A stretch of DNA of 63,792 nucleotides from JBPBPI01 sp050954885 (GCA_050954885.1 JBPBPI010000089.1:1-63792), one strand, 5' to 3'; shown: positions 16,601 to 25,425, numbered from the stretch's first letter. Numbers and translations are program-made. The notes: generated from the sequence alone by a model not told the origin.

Positions 16601-18477
16601 TGGCTGCGACTTTCTAGTTTAAAATCATGAATCCAACTATCAGGTTGATTGTCATATTTGATCCGAAATGAATTTTCACGCAAAATACGCAGATCAAGGT
16701 TTTCTAAAATGGGTAGAATATCAGACAAAGGCAACGATGTTTTAGGATGGTAAACTTTTAAAGAAATGGCACTTTCATGATCTTCATCGCTGCAATAGAG
16801 CCGTGCTTCCAAGGTTTGATTTGTCTGTATTTTTTCCAGCATTTTAATATCTTGAATAATTTCTTGAGACTGAAATTTTTCTTGATATCCTTTAGAAAAA
16901 GAGGCTTTATATTTCCGGTAAAGCTGAGCCCCTTCATGATCGCCAAAAGAATCCAAAAGGGTAATTTTTAAATCATCTAACCATGATTGACCGACCACAA
17001 TAAGTTTTTGCTCAATCTCTTCAAGATTAATTTCGCCGCGATTTTCATGATTTAAATAGACAATGTAATGAACGCGCGCTAAAGCCAATGAGCCAAATTG
17101 TGCTTTATAATCGCTAACACGGCCTTTTAATTCTTGAGCCAACACTTCACCAAGCCGGTCACATAAATCTGAATCAAATCGGTCCCGAGGTATATAGACA
17201 AGACACGATAGAAATCGATTAAATTGATCACGTCGCATGAACAAGGCCACGCGCGGGCGTTCCTGTAATTTTAAAATGGCAATGCCGATCGTGGTCAGTT
17301 CATCAATTGAGGCTTGAAACAAATCATCTCTTGGCAAAGAATCCAAGATATGAATCAATGATTTTCCATCATGCCAATTGGGTGATAGACCTGCTTTTGC
17401 AGAAATCAAACTAATTTTATGACGCAACAAGGGAATATCACGGGCACTACTGTCATAAGCAATTGAGGTAAAAAGACCCAAAAAAACATGAATTCCAGTA
17501 ATTTGTCCTTGATCATTAACTTTTTTAAGGCAAAGCGCATCTAAAGCCACGCCGCGATGCACATAAGAAATAATACTTGCTTTATTGATCAACAGGACTT
17601 GAAGATCCATCAGATATTGACGGGTTTTCCGATTAAAAGTAACCCCTTGAAATATTTTTGCTAAATCTTGTAAATTTTCATCATTTAAAATGCCCATAAT
17701 ATTATGGCATTGAAAATGACGCAACATTTTACCGCCTTTAGAGATAAAATCGAAACTACCATAGCCAAGATAGGTAAAATGATCTTGCTTAACCCAATTT
17801 AAAAAATTGACAATTTCATCTAAGTTTTGATTGTTCTCAACAATTTTTTTATTTTGACAAATTTCTTCGATCACTACATCTGTCTGAGACCGCATTTCTT
17901 GCCAGTTTTGGGTCGCATAACGTACATGTTTTAAAACTTTGGGTAACTCTTGCTTGATTTTATCCACCATTTCAGGTGATATATTTTCAATAATTTCACA
18001 ATGAATCATCGATTCATCATAGCTATTTGCGACTTCTTGATCTTGAGACAAAATTTCGGTTAAATTTCCTAAATCATCTCGAATCACTTTGAATACCGGA
18101 TGAATAATACGGCGAGGTTTAATATCAAAACTGTGAAGAAGTTCAGTTAAAGAATCGACCAAGAACGGCATATCATCGTTAACAATGTTAATGACAATGC
18201 GATCACATAAGGTTGTCTGAAAATCGGGCTTCCAATAATAAACTTGAATTTTTGGTACATTTTGCTGACGCTGTTTGGTAAATTGCCAAAGATCAACCAG
18301 GCCCAAAGCTAAACGATCCAAGGGAATCTTTTTTAAATCTTGATAAGTGGGATTGACACTGAATTGACGAATAAATTTTTCAATCACAGAGTGTTCGCCA
18401 GAAGGAACATGATCAAAGACGATGCTCATAAGTTGATCAAGAAGTTGATTTTTTTCTATTTTTTGTTCTAACTTCAC
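13657..18477 (-). CDS. NAD-specific glutamate dehydrogenase, 180-kDa class
   Basis: The 1606-residue protein is the large NAD-GDH that oxidatively deaminates glutamate to 2-oxoglutarate, feeding the TCA cycle. This would suit an organism living on host amino acids. The central catalytic region is recognizable: HLRGGLVARGGIRWSDRFED, KNTVIVPVGSKGGFVV with the active Lys, a GDMAGDVFGNGMLLS segment and RVIGEGANLGVTQLGRIEFA. The long N-terminal region (about 650 residues) carries ACT-like regulatory modules, and the C-terminal helical region is also typical. The length is normal for alphaproteobacteria (about 1600). It is monocistronic. No defect is seen in the frame. Confidence 0.97.
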   Translation of the reverse strand: MKLEQKIEKNQLLDQLMSIVFDHVPSGEHSVIEKFIRQFSVNPTYQDLKKIPLDRLALGLVDLWQFTKQRQQNVPKIQVYYWKPDFQTTLCDRIVINIVNDDMPFLVDSLTELLHSFDIKPRRIIHPVFKVIRDDLGNLTEILSQDQEVANSYDESMIHCEIIENISPEMVDKIKQELPKVLKHVRYATQNWQEMRSQTDVVIEEICQNKKIVENNQNLDEIVNFLNWVKQDHFTYLGYGSFDFISKGGKMLRHFQCHNIMGILNDENLQDLAKIFQGVTFNRKTRQYLMDLQVLLINKASIISYVHRGVALDALCLKKVNDQGQITGIHVFLGLFTSIAYDSSARDIPLLRHKISLISAKAGLSPNWHDGKSLIHILDSLPRDDLFQASIDELTTIGIAILKLQERPRVALFMRRDQFNRFLSCLVYIPRDRFDSDLCDRLGEVLAQELKGRVSDYKAQFGSLALARVHYIVYLNHENRGEINLEEIEQKLIVVGQSWLDDLKITLLDSFGDHEGAQLYRKYKASFSKGYQEKFQSQEIIQDIKMLEKIQTNQTLEARLYCSDEDHESAISLKVYHPKTSLPLSDILPILENLDLRILRENSFRIKYDNQPDSWIHDFKLESRSQQTINLDRDTNRFIEAFHAVRNESIENDGFNRLVLRAQLTIRQCLLLRIYFKYLKQIRLTYSRDYIESTLLKYPEITAKVVRFFEEKFDPSQAIDDTLLRGQILEDLKSVESPDEDKILRHYLNLVVASLRTNFYQTTKGKFKNYVSIKFDSHQIDELPLPKPKYEIYVYSTRFEAIHLRGGLVARGGIRWSDRFEDFRTEILGLMKAQTVKNTVIVPVGSKGGFVVKSHLINPIRDQIMAEGIECYQDFIRGLLDVTDNLVKGKSVSPEHVVCWDDADSYLVVAADKGTATFSDYANAVSREYQFWLDDAFASGGSAGYDHKKMAITARGAWVSVKRHFSELGTNINTTPFSVLGIGDMAGDVFGNGMLLSDKIQLVAAFNHQHIFIDPKPDMALSFVERQRLFDLPRSTWQDYDPALISEGGGVFERKLKIITLSPQIQTLLKAKLFEITPSELIKKLLTLNVDLLWFGGIGTFIKSSKESQGDVGDRNNDNVRINAKDLQCRVIGEGANLGVTQLGRIEFAQKGGFINTDAIDNSAGVDCSDHEVNLKILFNTLIHRHELSMEERNNLLIKMTSEVADLVLQDNFLQTQAISLIDAQGIKVLDEQIKLIRYLEGKGKLNRTIEYLPDDATFAEMLSAQKSLTRPEIAVLLAYAKIDYYEQILNSSALDDFALEEEVKSYFPKLIQENYKENILMHPLKREIVATLIINELVNYLGPSYLYDMMSKTGCQIEEAVKSYLVVRNAFELPTLWSQIESLEDRILPTHQMKVMLDVLVIVRRIMPWLIKHYHMNEGILTTTNVLKVGSDAFLENLNQCLDDQTKKTLEESIASYEMLNIGADLSQRIAVLQIAASSPDIILIAARIGANIPEVAKIYFEVGVRFSLATLRKRINEIKTGSSWQRMALNGAIEDLYGLQTELVEQILNLMKQENFLFSDAVVVWIAENQEKVNRIDQLNQDILSLPTLDLAIVSVILREYRNF

Positions 18478-18607
18478 GACTCCGCCTCACTGATTTTGGT
18501 GATATTCACTGACACGAGTATGAATGGATTTAAAAAGATCTTCAAGTCTGAGACATGCATTTTGAGAAAAGAAAATAAATGAAGTTTTATACAGAATTTA
18601 ACGATAT

Positions 18608-18682
18608 TGGAGCGGGCGAAGGGATTCGAACCCTCGACCCCAACCTTGGCAAGGTTGTGCTCTACCCCTGAGCTACGCCCGC
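18608..18682 (-). tRNA. tRNA-Gly (anticodon GCC)
   Basis: The minus strand folds as a cloverleaf. The acceptor stem GCGGGCG pairs with CGCCCGC, the D-arm contains AGCTCAGGGGTAGAGC, the anticodon stem is CAACC/GGTTG with loop TTGCCAA, and the T-arm is GAGGGTTCGAATCCCTT. CCA is encoded at the 3' end. Anticodon GCC reads GGC and GGT. Confidence 0.96.
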
Positions 18683-18772
18683 TTAATATCCATAAGGTAT
18701 GAGTGGGATAATAGACGACAAAAAGACTTTTGCAAGAAAAATTTTAATTTTTTTTTAGATCATGAAAAACAT

Positions 18773-18806
18773 AAAAAAAGATCTTAGAATTAAATTCTAA
18801 GATCTT
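18773..18806 (-). terminator. Terminator of the small secreted-protein gene
   Basis: AAGATCTTAGAATT and AATTCTAAGATCTT form a long near-perfect stem. On the minus strand it is followed by a run of T (complement of the A run at 18773-18779). It lies just downstream of the frame-corrected stop at 18831, which supports that stop as the original gene end. Confidence 0.8.
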
Positions 18807-18830
18807 GATATAAGTCAATTCAACGAAAAT

Positions 18831-19206
18831 TTATTTTCCGTGTGCCATTGAATTTTGGCCTTCCATCGCACCATTTTTAGGAAGTGTCGCACCATCTAAA
18901 TTGGCTGGGTCTTGATTTGTTGATGGATTGAGTATTGATTGGTGTCTTCATACCACTGTTCGTTGTATCGTTAATGCTTGAATGATTGTTTATATCTCCA
19001 GAACTTGGCATGGAATCAGTATTCATCTTATCGTGCATAGTGCTGCTATCATTTGCCATGCCACCACTATGGGTGGTATCTGTTGACGTATGATTTGTCT
19101 CTTGAACAAGTCCTTGACTTGGATAAGTTTTACTTGCATCGGATTCTGCAATACTCACATTTGAAAAACTTAAAGCTGTAATTACAGGTATAACATAGCG
19201 AATCAT
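18831..19206 (-). pseudogene. Small exported Ser/Thr/Asn/Met-rich protein, probably frameshifted near its end
   Basis: The N-terminus MIRYVIPVITALSFSNVSIA is a clear signal peptide. The mature part is low-complexity and rich in His, Met, Ser, Asn and Thr (for example HDKMNTDSMPSSGDINNHSS). The frame from the ATG ends at 18877 with SRPSQFRWCDTS, a composition unlike the rest. A neighbouring frame gives NPSTNQDPANLDG and LPKNGAMEGQNSMAHGK, which matches the composition and ends just before a terminator. A one-base lesion around 18920-18945 therefore probably changed the C-terminus. A His/Met-rich exported peptide could bind metal, but that is speculation. The gene is preceded by GAGGAGA on the minus strand. 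Confidence 0.6.
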
Positions 19207-19414
19207 ATATCTCTCCTCATTATTTTTATTGAGACAACTTAATGTCTAGATACAATATAACATAAATTTTAAATCTCGAAAGTGGTATTATTAAAATAAT
19301 ATTAAATATTACTTTGTTAATACATTTATTTTACAACATTTACAGATTTGCCCCTTGCTTAAAAGCTATGAAATCGTTAAAAATAAATAAAATTATTTAT
19401 CTTAGGTTATCTAC

Positions 19415-20845
19415 ATGATTGATATGAATTTTCTACTGAATTCTCTTGATACTAAAGCTGATTGGATTGGACTGAGGTATGTTCGCGAACAGGCGAAGAC
19501 GCGACTGGCTCGCCAGGGTCAGCTTGATCCAGTGACCACCTTAATGGATGAAGGCATGATGGTTGAAGTGTTGTATGAAGGACAATTTGCCTCGGCCGGC
19601 ACACATGATATTTCTGTATTTGGTGTTCAACAAGCCGCAAAATGTGCGCTTACACATGCTAAACATTTAAAAAAATATCAATTATATCCCTTTGATCCTT
19701 CGGTGCGTCCCCCCTCTCAAGGACACTATCAAAGCCCTGGCAAACAGTTTTTAGATTCATTGCACAGCCAAGAGCTAAATGATTTGCCGGTCAGTCTGTC
19801 TCAAAAATTAAAATTAAATAATCAAATCATCAGCACCAGCGCCCTGTTGATCTCAATTGATCAACACACGGCATTCATCAGCTCAAATGGCGCTGAATTT
19901 AGTCAAAATATTCATCAACGTGCCTTACATTTGTCAGCCACAGCACAAAAAGGGTCCGTTATTCAAACCAGATCTAACGGCCTTCCTTTGGTACAAAATG
20001 GTGATGAATTTTTTCAAGAATCAAAATGGTTTGATGAAGCAGAACAAGTCGCGCGCGAAGCCATCGAATTGACCGAGGCCGAAGAATGCCCAGAAGGTGT
20101 TTTCGATGTTATTTTAATGCCTGATCAATTGTATCTTCAAATTCATGAATCCATTGGACATCCTATTGAATTGGACCGTATTCTTGGTGATGAACGAAAT
20201 TATGCTGGGTGGAGCTATATCAAGCTTGAAGATTTTGGCCATTTTCAATATGGCTCGCCACTGCTTAATATCACCTTTGATCCTCATTTGAAACACGAGT
20301 TCGCCAGTTATCAATTTGATGACACAGGTGCACCGGCTGAGCGCCATTATTTGATCAAAGACGGCGTTCTCCTTAGGGGTCTAGGAAGCCTTGAAAGCCA
20401 AAGACGAAGTGGTGTCCCGGGCGTTGCCTCAACGCGGGCAAGTTCTTGGAATCGTCCCCCCATTGACCGTATGGCCAACATCAATCTTGAGCCGGGTACA
20501 TCAACCCTTGAAGACATGATTTCGTCAACAGAAAAAGGGATTTTAATGAAAACCAACAAATCCTGGTCCATAGATGATTACCGCAATAAATTTCAATTTG
20601 GCTGTGAATATGGTCAATTAATTGAAGGCGGCAAATTGACAAAAACGATCAAAAATCCCAATTATCGAGGTGTTTCAACACCTTTTTGGAAAAGCCTAAA
20701 GATGGTTGGGAATCCTTCAACCTTTGAAGTTCACGGGGCGCTGACCTGTGGCAAAGGCGAGCCAAATCAAATCATTCGCGTGGGTCATGCAACACCCCCT
20801 TGTCTTTTTACCAATGTCGAAGTTTTTGGAGGCGGAAAAATATGA
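19415..20845 (+). CDS. tldD: TldD-family metalloprotease
   Basis: TldD and TldE/PmbA form a heterodimeric zinc protease that degrades unfolded peptides and matures peptides such as microcins. Here the catalytic motif HESIGHPIELDRI (about residues 244-256) is the family H-E-x-x-x-H with downstream Glu/Asp. Other conserved parts are GAPAERHYLIKDGVLLRGLG and GQLIEGGKLTKTIKNPNYRG near the end. The 476-residue length is in the family range. The stop overlaps the ATG of the partner gene by four bases, so the two subunits are translated together. Only this subunit has the zinc motif, as expected for TldD. Confidence 0.92.
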   Translation: MIDMNFLLNSLDTKADWIGLRYVREQAKTRLARQGQLDPVTTLMDEGMMVEVLYEGQFASAGTHDISVFGVQQAAKCALTHAKHLKKYQLYPFDPSVRPPSQGHYQSPGKQFLDSLHSQELNDLPVSLSQKLKLNNQIISTSALLISIDQHTAFISSNGAEFSQNIHQRALHLSATAQKGSVIQTRSNGLPLVQNGDEFFQESKWFDEAEQVAREAIELTEAEECPEGVFDVILMPDQLYLQIHESIGHPIELDRILGDERNYAGWSYIKLEDFGHFQYGSPLLNITFDPHLKHEFASYQFDDTGAPAERHYLIKDGVLLRGLGSLESQRRSGVPGVASTRASSWNRPPIDRMANINLEPGTSTLEDMISSTEKGILMKTNKSWSIDDYRNKFQFGCEYGQLIEGGKLTKTIKNPNYRGVSTPFWKSLKMVGNPSTFEVHGALTCGKGEPNQIIRVGHATPPCLFTNVEVFGGGKI

Positions 20846-22167
20846 ACCAAGATTCTTGGCAAGCTCTCGGCCACACCCTGACATCATGTCTTCAATTGGA
20901 TGAAGTTATTAGCTTATCTTTGACTGCGGAAGATACTCTTTACGTTCGTATGACCCAGGGTAAAATTCGTCAAACTTCCGACATTAAACAAGGATTTGTC
21001 GAAATCCATTTTTTTAAAGGCAAAAGAAACCTTAAACTTATTTTGCCCTATACTGGAAATCTTGACCATGACGTGAAAAAATTTCAACAAGGTTTAACGC
21101 AATGTCGTCTTGATATTGAAGGCGTCCCCGACGATCCTTTGGCACAGATCCCTGTATTTCAAGAACCCTATCATCGCACGGCTAGCCATAAACTAAATCG
21201 TCTTGATTTGCTTGATCAATGTTTAGAATCGACCCAAGGGCTTGATTTTGTTGGTCTTTTGACCGTGGGTGAAATGATTCGGGCTAATTTTAATTCAGTG
21301 GGCCTTAATCAATGGTTTGAATCTTCAACTTTTGCTGTTGATTTTTCTTTGTACACCTCAAATCAGCAAGCGGTTAAAGGTATTTATGGCGGTCTGCATT
21401 GGGATAATCAGCAGTTTTCTCAAATTTTACAAGAAAAACGCCGTCAACTTGAGCATTTAAACTCACCTTTGAAAACTATTGAAAAGGGTAAATATCGGGT
21501 TTATTTTGCCCCCGAAGCCGTCAAAGGTTTAATCGATAGCCTAGGATGGCGATTGGGCGTCAGCCAAGATGCTTATCAGCGGGGCAGTTGTGCCCTTAAA
21601 AAACTGGTCGATGGTGAAGCCAAATTGTCGCCACATTTCACGCTTCAAGAAAATTTTACCTCGGGCGAGACACCACCTTTTAATGAATGTGGTGAAATTG
21701 GCGCGCCTATTTTGGCTTTGATTGAAAATGGCGAGTATCGATCTTTGCTATGTTCATCGCGCACCGCGCAAGAATATAAAATTTCAACGAATTTTGCCTC
21801 TCAACAAGAAAGCATGCGGTCTCCTGAAATTTTAGCAGGTCAATTGTCTCAAGAAAATATTTTAAAAGAACTTGGCACCGGATTGTTTGTCTCTAATCTA
21901 CATTATTTAAACTGGAGCAATGTTCAAGAAGGACGCATTACCGGTATGACCCGATTTGGATGCTTTTGGGTTGAAAATGGTGAAATTCAGGCACCGGTTA
22001 AAGATATGCGTTTTGATGAATCTTTGTATCATTTTTGGGGCCAAGGACTCGATAGTTTGACCAGTACATCCTATACTTTTCCCAATTTAGATACCTATTA
22101 TCAACGAAACCTAGGATCCACTAAGGTGCCTGGCATGATTGTCAACGATTTTACTTTTGTCGGTTAA
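20842..22167 (+). CDS. pmbA: TldE/PmbA-family metalloprotease partner subunit
   Basis: This 441-residue protein is the inactive-looking partner of TldD: it shares the fold (for example the LNRLDLLDQCLE region and the late GELGTGLFVSNLHYLN-like segment at about residues 345-365) but has no H-E-x-x-x-H. I start it at the ATG at 20842, which overlaps the tldD stop (ATGA) and is preceded by GGAGGCGG; a longer frame from 20800 would run inside tldD. The end PGMIVNDFTFVG lies close to the convergent UPF0114 gene, with the two stops overlapping. It should work as the cytoplasmic TldD-TldE complex. Confidence 0.88.
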   Translation: MNQDSWQALGHTLTSCLQLDEVISLSLTAEDTLYVRMTQGKIRQTSDIKQGFVEIHFFKGKRNLKLILPYTGNLDHDVKKFQQGLTQCRLDIEGVPDDPLAQIPVFQEPYHRTASHKLNRLDLLDQCLESTQGLDFVGLLTVGEMIRANFNSVGLNQWFESSTFAVDFSLYTSNQQAVKGIYGGLHWDNQQFSQILQEKRRQLEHLNSPLKTIEKGKYRVYFAPEAVKGLIDSLGWRLGVSQDAYQRGSCALKKLVDGEAKLSPHFTLQENFTSGETPPFNECGEIGAPILALIENGEYRSLLCSSRTAQEYKISTNFASQQESMRSPEILAGQLSQENILKELGTGLFVSNLHYLNWSNVQEGRITGMTRFGCFWVENGEIQAPVKDMRFDESLYHFWGQGLDSLTSTSYTFPNLDTYYQRNLGSTKVPGMIVNDFTFVG

Positions 22168-22706
22168 TGATCGTCTTCGCTGACGATCTTGGCAATTTTT
22201 GAGGTGTACGCCATGGCAAGGGCAGAAAGTAAGAAAGAAATATGAATGATGACTTGCCACATGACATTTTTTTCCGACAAATGATCGATATTGATAAATG
22301 TTTTTAAAAGGTGAATGGACGAAATCCCAATCAGTGCCAAGGCCAATTTAATCTTCATGGTGTTGGCATTGACATGAGACAACCATTCAGGAATATCAGG
22401 ATGATCATCCATGCGAAGGCGCGAGACAAAGGTTTCATAGCCCCCAATGATCACCATAATCAAAAGATTTGAAATCATCACGACATCAATCAATCCCAAT
22501 ACAATCAACATAATTTCATTTTCGCCAATCCGACGCACTTCGGTAATCAGATGAAACAACTCGACTAAAAACAAGTAGACGTACAAACCTTGGGCCACAA
22601 TCAAACCAAAATACAGGGGTGCTTGCAGCCAACGGCTTGAAAATATAATCATGGCCAAATAACTGTCGGCAGGTCCTGGTCTTTTGAGCTTTAAAGGCGT
22701 ATTCAT
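22164..22706 (-). CDS. UPF0114 / TIGR00645 family membrane protein (YqhA-like)
   Basis: This 180-residue inner-membrane protein belongs to a conserved family of unknown role. Segments seen are SRWLQAPLYFGLIVAQGLYV (first helix), LIVLGLIDVVMISNLLIMVI with the conserved GGYETFVSRL following it, and two C-terminal helices. The W-L-Q-A-P-L-Y-x-G-L and G-Y-E-x-F-V-S patterns are family hallmarks. The length is typical. Four transmembrane helices are likely. It overlaps the end of pmbA by its stop codon and appears to be monocistronic. Confidence 0.88.
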   Translation of the reverse strand: MNTPLKLKRPGPADSYLAMIIFSSRWLQAPLYFGLIVAQGLYVYLFLVELFHLITEVRRIGENEIMLIVLGLIDVVMISNLLIMVIIGGYETFVSRLRMDDHPDIPEWLSHVNANTMKIKLALALIGISSIHLLKTFINIDHLSEKNVMWQVIIHISFLLSALAMAYTSKIAKIVSEDDH

Positions 22707-22869
22707 TATTTTTATTATATTTTAAATTAAACAATTAATTTTTATAACAAATATTTAAAATCATCACAATGAAGAAGTGAAATCAGCAAATTTTATTTAA
22801 AATTATTTATAATTCAATACATAAATTATCAATTTTTGTATTGTAAAGATAATTGCAAAACTAATTAAA

Positions 22870-23172
22870 TCAACTCTTCGACACGGTACTCCAGCCGACG
22901 TTTAATTTACCACTGTGGTGTGAGACTTTGGCTTGTTGGTTGCTGATAAGTTCTTTAAGACGCGTGCTATAGGCTTGGAAATCTTCTTTAGCTTTGGTAT
23001 GGCGCGCGGTTAAATCTTGATAAAATTCTCCGTGTAATTTAGTGACTTCTTTACATTTTTCGGGCGTTTCGGCGTCATAGTATCCTTTTGACGCCGCCCC
23101 TTCTCCCTCAGATTGACCTTGTCCTCCTAAAGTTTCAGGTTGCTCTTTAGCAAAGTCAGATTCTTGTACCAT
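22870..23172 (-). CDS. Hypothetical protein downstream of the flavodoxin gene
   Basis: This 100-residue polar protein has a Glu/Gly-rich N-terminus (ETLGGQGQSEGEG) and a helical middle containing CKEVTKLHGEFYQDLTARHT, which may be a short coiled coil. I recognize no family. The ATG is next to the stop of the flavodoxin-family gene, with no gap, so the two are co-transcribed. No signal peptide or membrane segment is seen. The tight coupling suggests a partner or accessory of the flavoprotein, but that is inference only. Confidence 0.6.
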   Translation of the reverse strand: MVQESDFAKEQPETLGGQGQSEGEGAASKGYYDAETPEKCKEVTKLHGEFYQDLTARHTKAKEDFQAYSTRLKELISNQQAKVSHHSGKLNVGWSTVSKS

Positions 23173-23742
23173 TTAAATTTTTTTCCAATTCAACGTTGCT
23201 TTAGCCACACGCGTGCCCAAATGTTCAGCGGTTTTTAAATCAGCCTCAGGTGGTGCTTGATCAGCACTTTGATCAATATTTGATTGCGCTATCGCCCCCA
23301 TAAAACTGCCGAGTCGATTTAAATCGTCAACACTACCGTGACTTGAATTATTTCCCGGCATCAGTCCTAGGCCAATCCACACCATGCTGTGTTGCATGGC
23401 AAAGGTAAAGAGTTGTGTGAGTGTCATCAATTTGTCGCCATTTTGCGATCCAGAATTGGTGAAACCAGCGGCAATTTTGTTGGCCCATTTTTGATTGTGC
23501 CAAATTTTTGAGGTGGCATCCATAAATGTTTTAAAGGCGGCTGACGTACTGCCCATATAGGTGGGGCATCCAAAGACGATCGCATCCGCTCTTTCAAAAT
23601 CTTGTTCGTACGTTTGAAAGTCATCAACAGAGACCAATTGTCCTGTGACATTACCCACTTGTTGCACGCCCCTTAGAACAGCCTCGGCTTGCGCTTTGGT
23701 ATGACCCCATCCACTGTGATAGACGACGACGACATGTGACAT
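23173..23742 (-). CDS. Flavodoxin-family (WrbA-like) FMN protein
   Basis: This 189-residue protein has the flavodoxin fold. The N-terminal strand and phosphate loop is VVVVYHSGWGHTKAQAEAV, the FMN-ring loop is AIVFGCPTYMGSTSAAFKTF (about residues 55-74), and a later segment GFTNSGSQNGDKLMTL follows. The GCPTYMGS motif is characteristic of WrbA-like NAD(P)H:quinone oxidoreductases and related flavodoxins. The protein probably carries out two-electron reduction of quinones or another redox job in the cytoplasm. The start is at an ATG preceded by AGGGAAAAG. It leads a two-gene unit with a hypothetical protein. Confidence 0.88.
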   Translation of the reverse strand: MSHVVVVYHSGWGHTKAQAEAVLRGVQQVGNVTGQLVSVDDFQTYEQDFERADAIVFGCPTYMGSTSAAFKTFMDATSKIWHNQKWANKIAAGFTNSGSQNGDKLMTLTQLFTFAMQHSMVWIGLGLMPGNNSSHGSVDDLNRLGSFMGAIAQSNIDQSADQAPPEADLKTAEHLGTRVAKATLNWKKI

Positions 23743-23923
23743 TTCTTTTCCCTTTTTTTATTTTATTTTATTTTATTTTTTAGTTTATGCATTCTGGGTC
23801 TCAAAACAACCCCAAAAGAATAAAGATTTTTAAAAATTAAAAATAACTTGACCCGTTAATTCTGGGGGTGTAAGTGTTGCAAAAGAAAGTTTAAAGAACT
23901 TTTTAAAAGGATATATTATCTTC

Positions 23924-25225
23924 ATTTCTGAAAATATTTGGTCTCAGTTTCTTCGACTTTATCTAGATCCACGTATTTTTATCATTTTTTTTCTAGGCTT
24001 CTCTTGTGGTGTTCCTTTTTTACTTACGGGATCAACCCTCAGTATTTGGCTGAAGCATGAGGGTATAGATTACAGCTTTATCGGATACATGGCGATCACT
24101 ATGCTGCCCTACAGCTTTAAATTTGTTTGGGCACCTTTTGTTGATCATTTTAAAATTCCTTATTTGACGCATTGGCTTGGGCGTCGCCGTTCTTGGATAC
24201 TTTTAAGTCAATTGGGCTTAATGATTTGTCTTATGGGTCTTAGTCAAGTAGATCCAGCCAAAAATTTAGAATTTGTGGCATTGTGGGGCTTTGGTATCGC
24301 TTTTTTCTCAGCCACCCAAGATATTGTGACCATGGCGTATCAAGTCGAGCGTTTACAATCAACCCAATATGGTGCGGGAGAGGCTAGCGGTATTTTTGGT
24401 TACCGGTTGGGAATGTTGCTATCGGGTGCAGGCGCCTTGTACATGGCAGAATTTATATCTTGGGAAAATATATATTTAATCATGGCGGGATGCATCAGCA
24501 TCGGCATTGTTACCACACTCATTTGTCAAGAACCTGACGTGCCAACGTCTGAAACAATTTATTTCACACGCACTTCCGGTCGTTGGTTTCTTCACATCAT
24601 TGTAAATCCTTTTTTTGATTTTATGCAAAGGCGCGGTTGGATATTGACCTTACTGATTATGTTTTTCTATAAATTGGGCGATAATTTAATCGGGAATATG
24701 CACAATTTACTCTATTTTGAATTGGGATTCAGCAAAATTGAAGTTGCCAATGTCTCTAAAATTTTTGGTATGTGGACATCTGTATTTGGTGGTTTTGTCG
24801 GCGGTGTCATGATTTTACGCTGGGGGATAATCAAAAGTCTTTTCTATGCGGCTCTTATCCACGGTATTGCCATGTTGGGATACCTAATTATTTTATATTA
24901 CGGTTATAATGTATGGGCGCTTTATGGCACGGTGGCACTGGAAGATTTTACCAGTGGTCTACGAATTACTGCGCTATTTGCCTATCAAATGACATGCTGT
25001 AATTTTGCCCACAGTGCCACTCAAATGGCACTACTGACGTCACTAGTTCATTTGGGACGGGTGATTTGCTCGGCCCCTTCAGGTCTTTTGGTTGAATCAT
25101 TTGGATGGGGGCCTTTTTTTACCCTAAGCGTGTTAAGCAATATCCCCGTACTTATCATGGTGTGGTATCTTGCCCGCACTTTACAAGAACCTTTGTTTTA
25201 TTCTTTTCAAAAACCTTCATCTTAA
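23924..25225 (+). CDS. AmpG-like MFS permease lacking a normal start codon
   Basis: The protein resembles AmpG, the inner-membrane permease importing muropeptides (GlcNAc-anhydroMurNAc peptides) for cell-wall recycling. The characteristic N-terminal region is encoded upstream of the first ATG (24089): LRLYLDPRIFIIFFLGFSCG, then PFLLTGSTLSIWLK, followed by LPYSFKFVWAPFVDHF and the G-R-R-R-S-W loop at the first ATG-initiated part. The frame is open from 23852 but contains no ATG, GTG or TTG before 24089. ATT at 23924 (encoding M-S-E-N-I-W-type sequence) with AAAAGGA at about 23905-23911 is the best candidate start. About 12 membrane helices are expected. Either a rare ATT start is used or the start codon was lost by mutation. 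The family call is good; expression is uncertain. Confidence 0.75.
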   Translation: MSENIWSQFLRLYLDPRIFIIFFLGFSCGVPFLLTGSTLSIWLKHEGIDYSFIGYMAITMLPYSFKFVWAPFVDHFKIPYLTHWLGRRRSWILLSQLGLMICLMGLSQVDPAKNLEFVALWGFGIAFFSATQDIVTMAYQVERLQSTQYGAGEASGIFGYRLGMLLSGAGALYMAEFISWENIYLIMAGCISIGIVTTLICQEPDVPTSETIYFTRTSGRWFLHIIVNPFFDFMQRRGWILTLLIMFFYKLGDNLIGNMHNLLYFELGFSKIEVANVSKIFGMWTSVFGGFVGGVMILRWGIIKSLFYAALIHGIAMLGYLIILYYGYNVWALYGTVALEDFTSGLRITALFAYQMTCCNFAHSATQMALLTSLVHLGRVICSAPSGLLVESFGWGPFFTLSVLSNIPVLIMVWYLARTLQEPLFYSFQKPSS

Positions 25226-25272
25226 GTAAGATTTGAATCATAATATTGTATAAAATATGCTAAGGAGATGTC

Positions 25273-25425
25273 ATGTCTGAATCAATTGTCTATGTTGACA
25301 CCTTAACTATCGCCTGTGACGGCCACAATCCTGCCTCATCCCACCCCCGTGTTTATTTAAATCTTGAAAAAACCGGCCGTACCATTTGTCCCTATTGCAG
25401 CTGCCTTTATATTTTAAAGGTTTAA
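25273..25425 (+). CDS. Zinc-finger protein, NDUFS6-like (zf-CHCC family)
   Basis: This 50-residue protein starts MSESIVYVDTLTIACDGH and has a Cys-x-x-His near residue 15 and the sequence TICPYCSCLYIL near the end. These supply the C-H-C-C zinc ligands found in the small mitochondrial complex I subunit NDUFS6 and its alphaproteobacterial relatives. HPRVYLNLEKTG is also typical. The ribosome binding site TAAGGAGA precedes the ATG. It is likely a complex I-associated zinc protein. It was found by reading the sequence; it is too short for most length cut-offs. The 3' end is followed by an AT-rich gap. Confidence 0.85.
   Translation: MSESIVYVDTLTIACDGHNPASSHPRVYLNLEKTGRTICPYCSCLYILKV

Noticed and set aside
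20800..20841. Upstream extension of the pmbA start
   Set aside because: It lies inside tldD, and the ATG at 20842 overlaps the tldD stop with a strong ribosome binding site.
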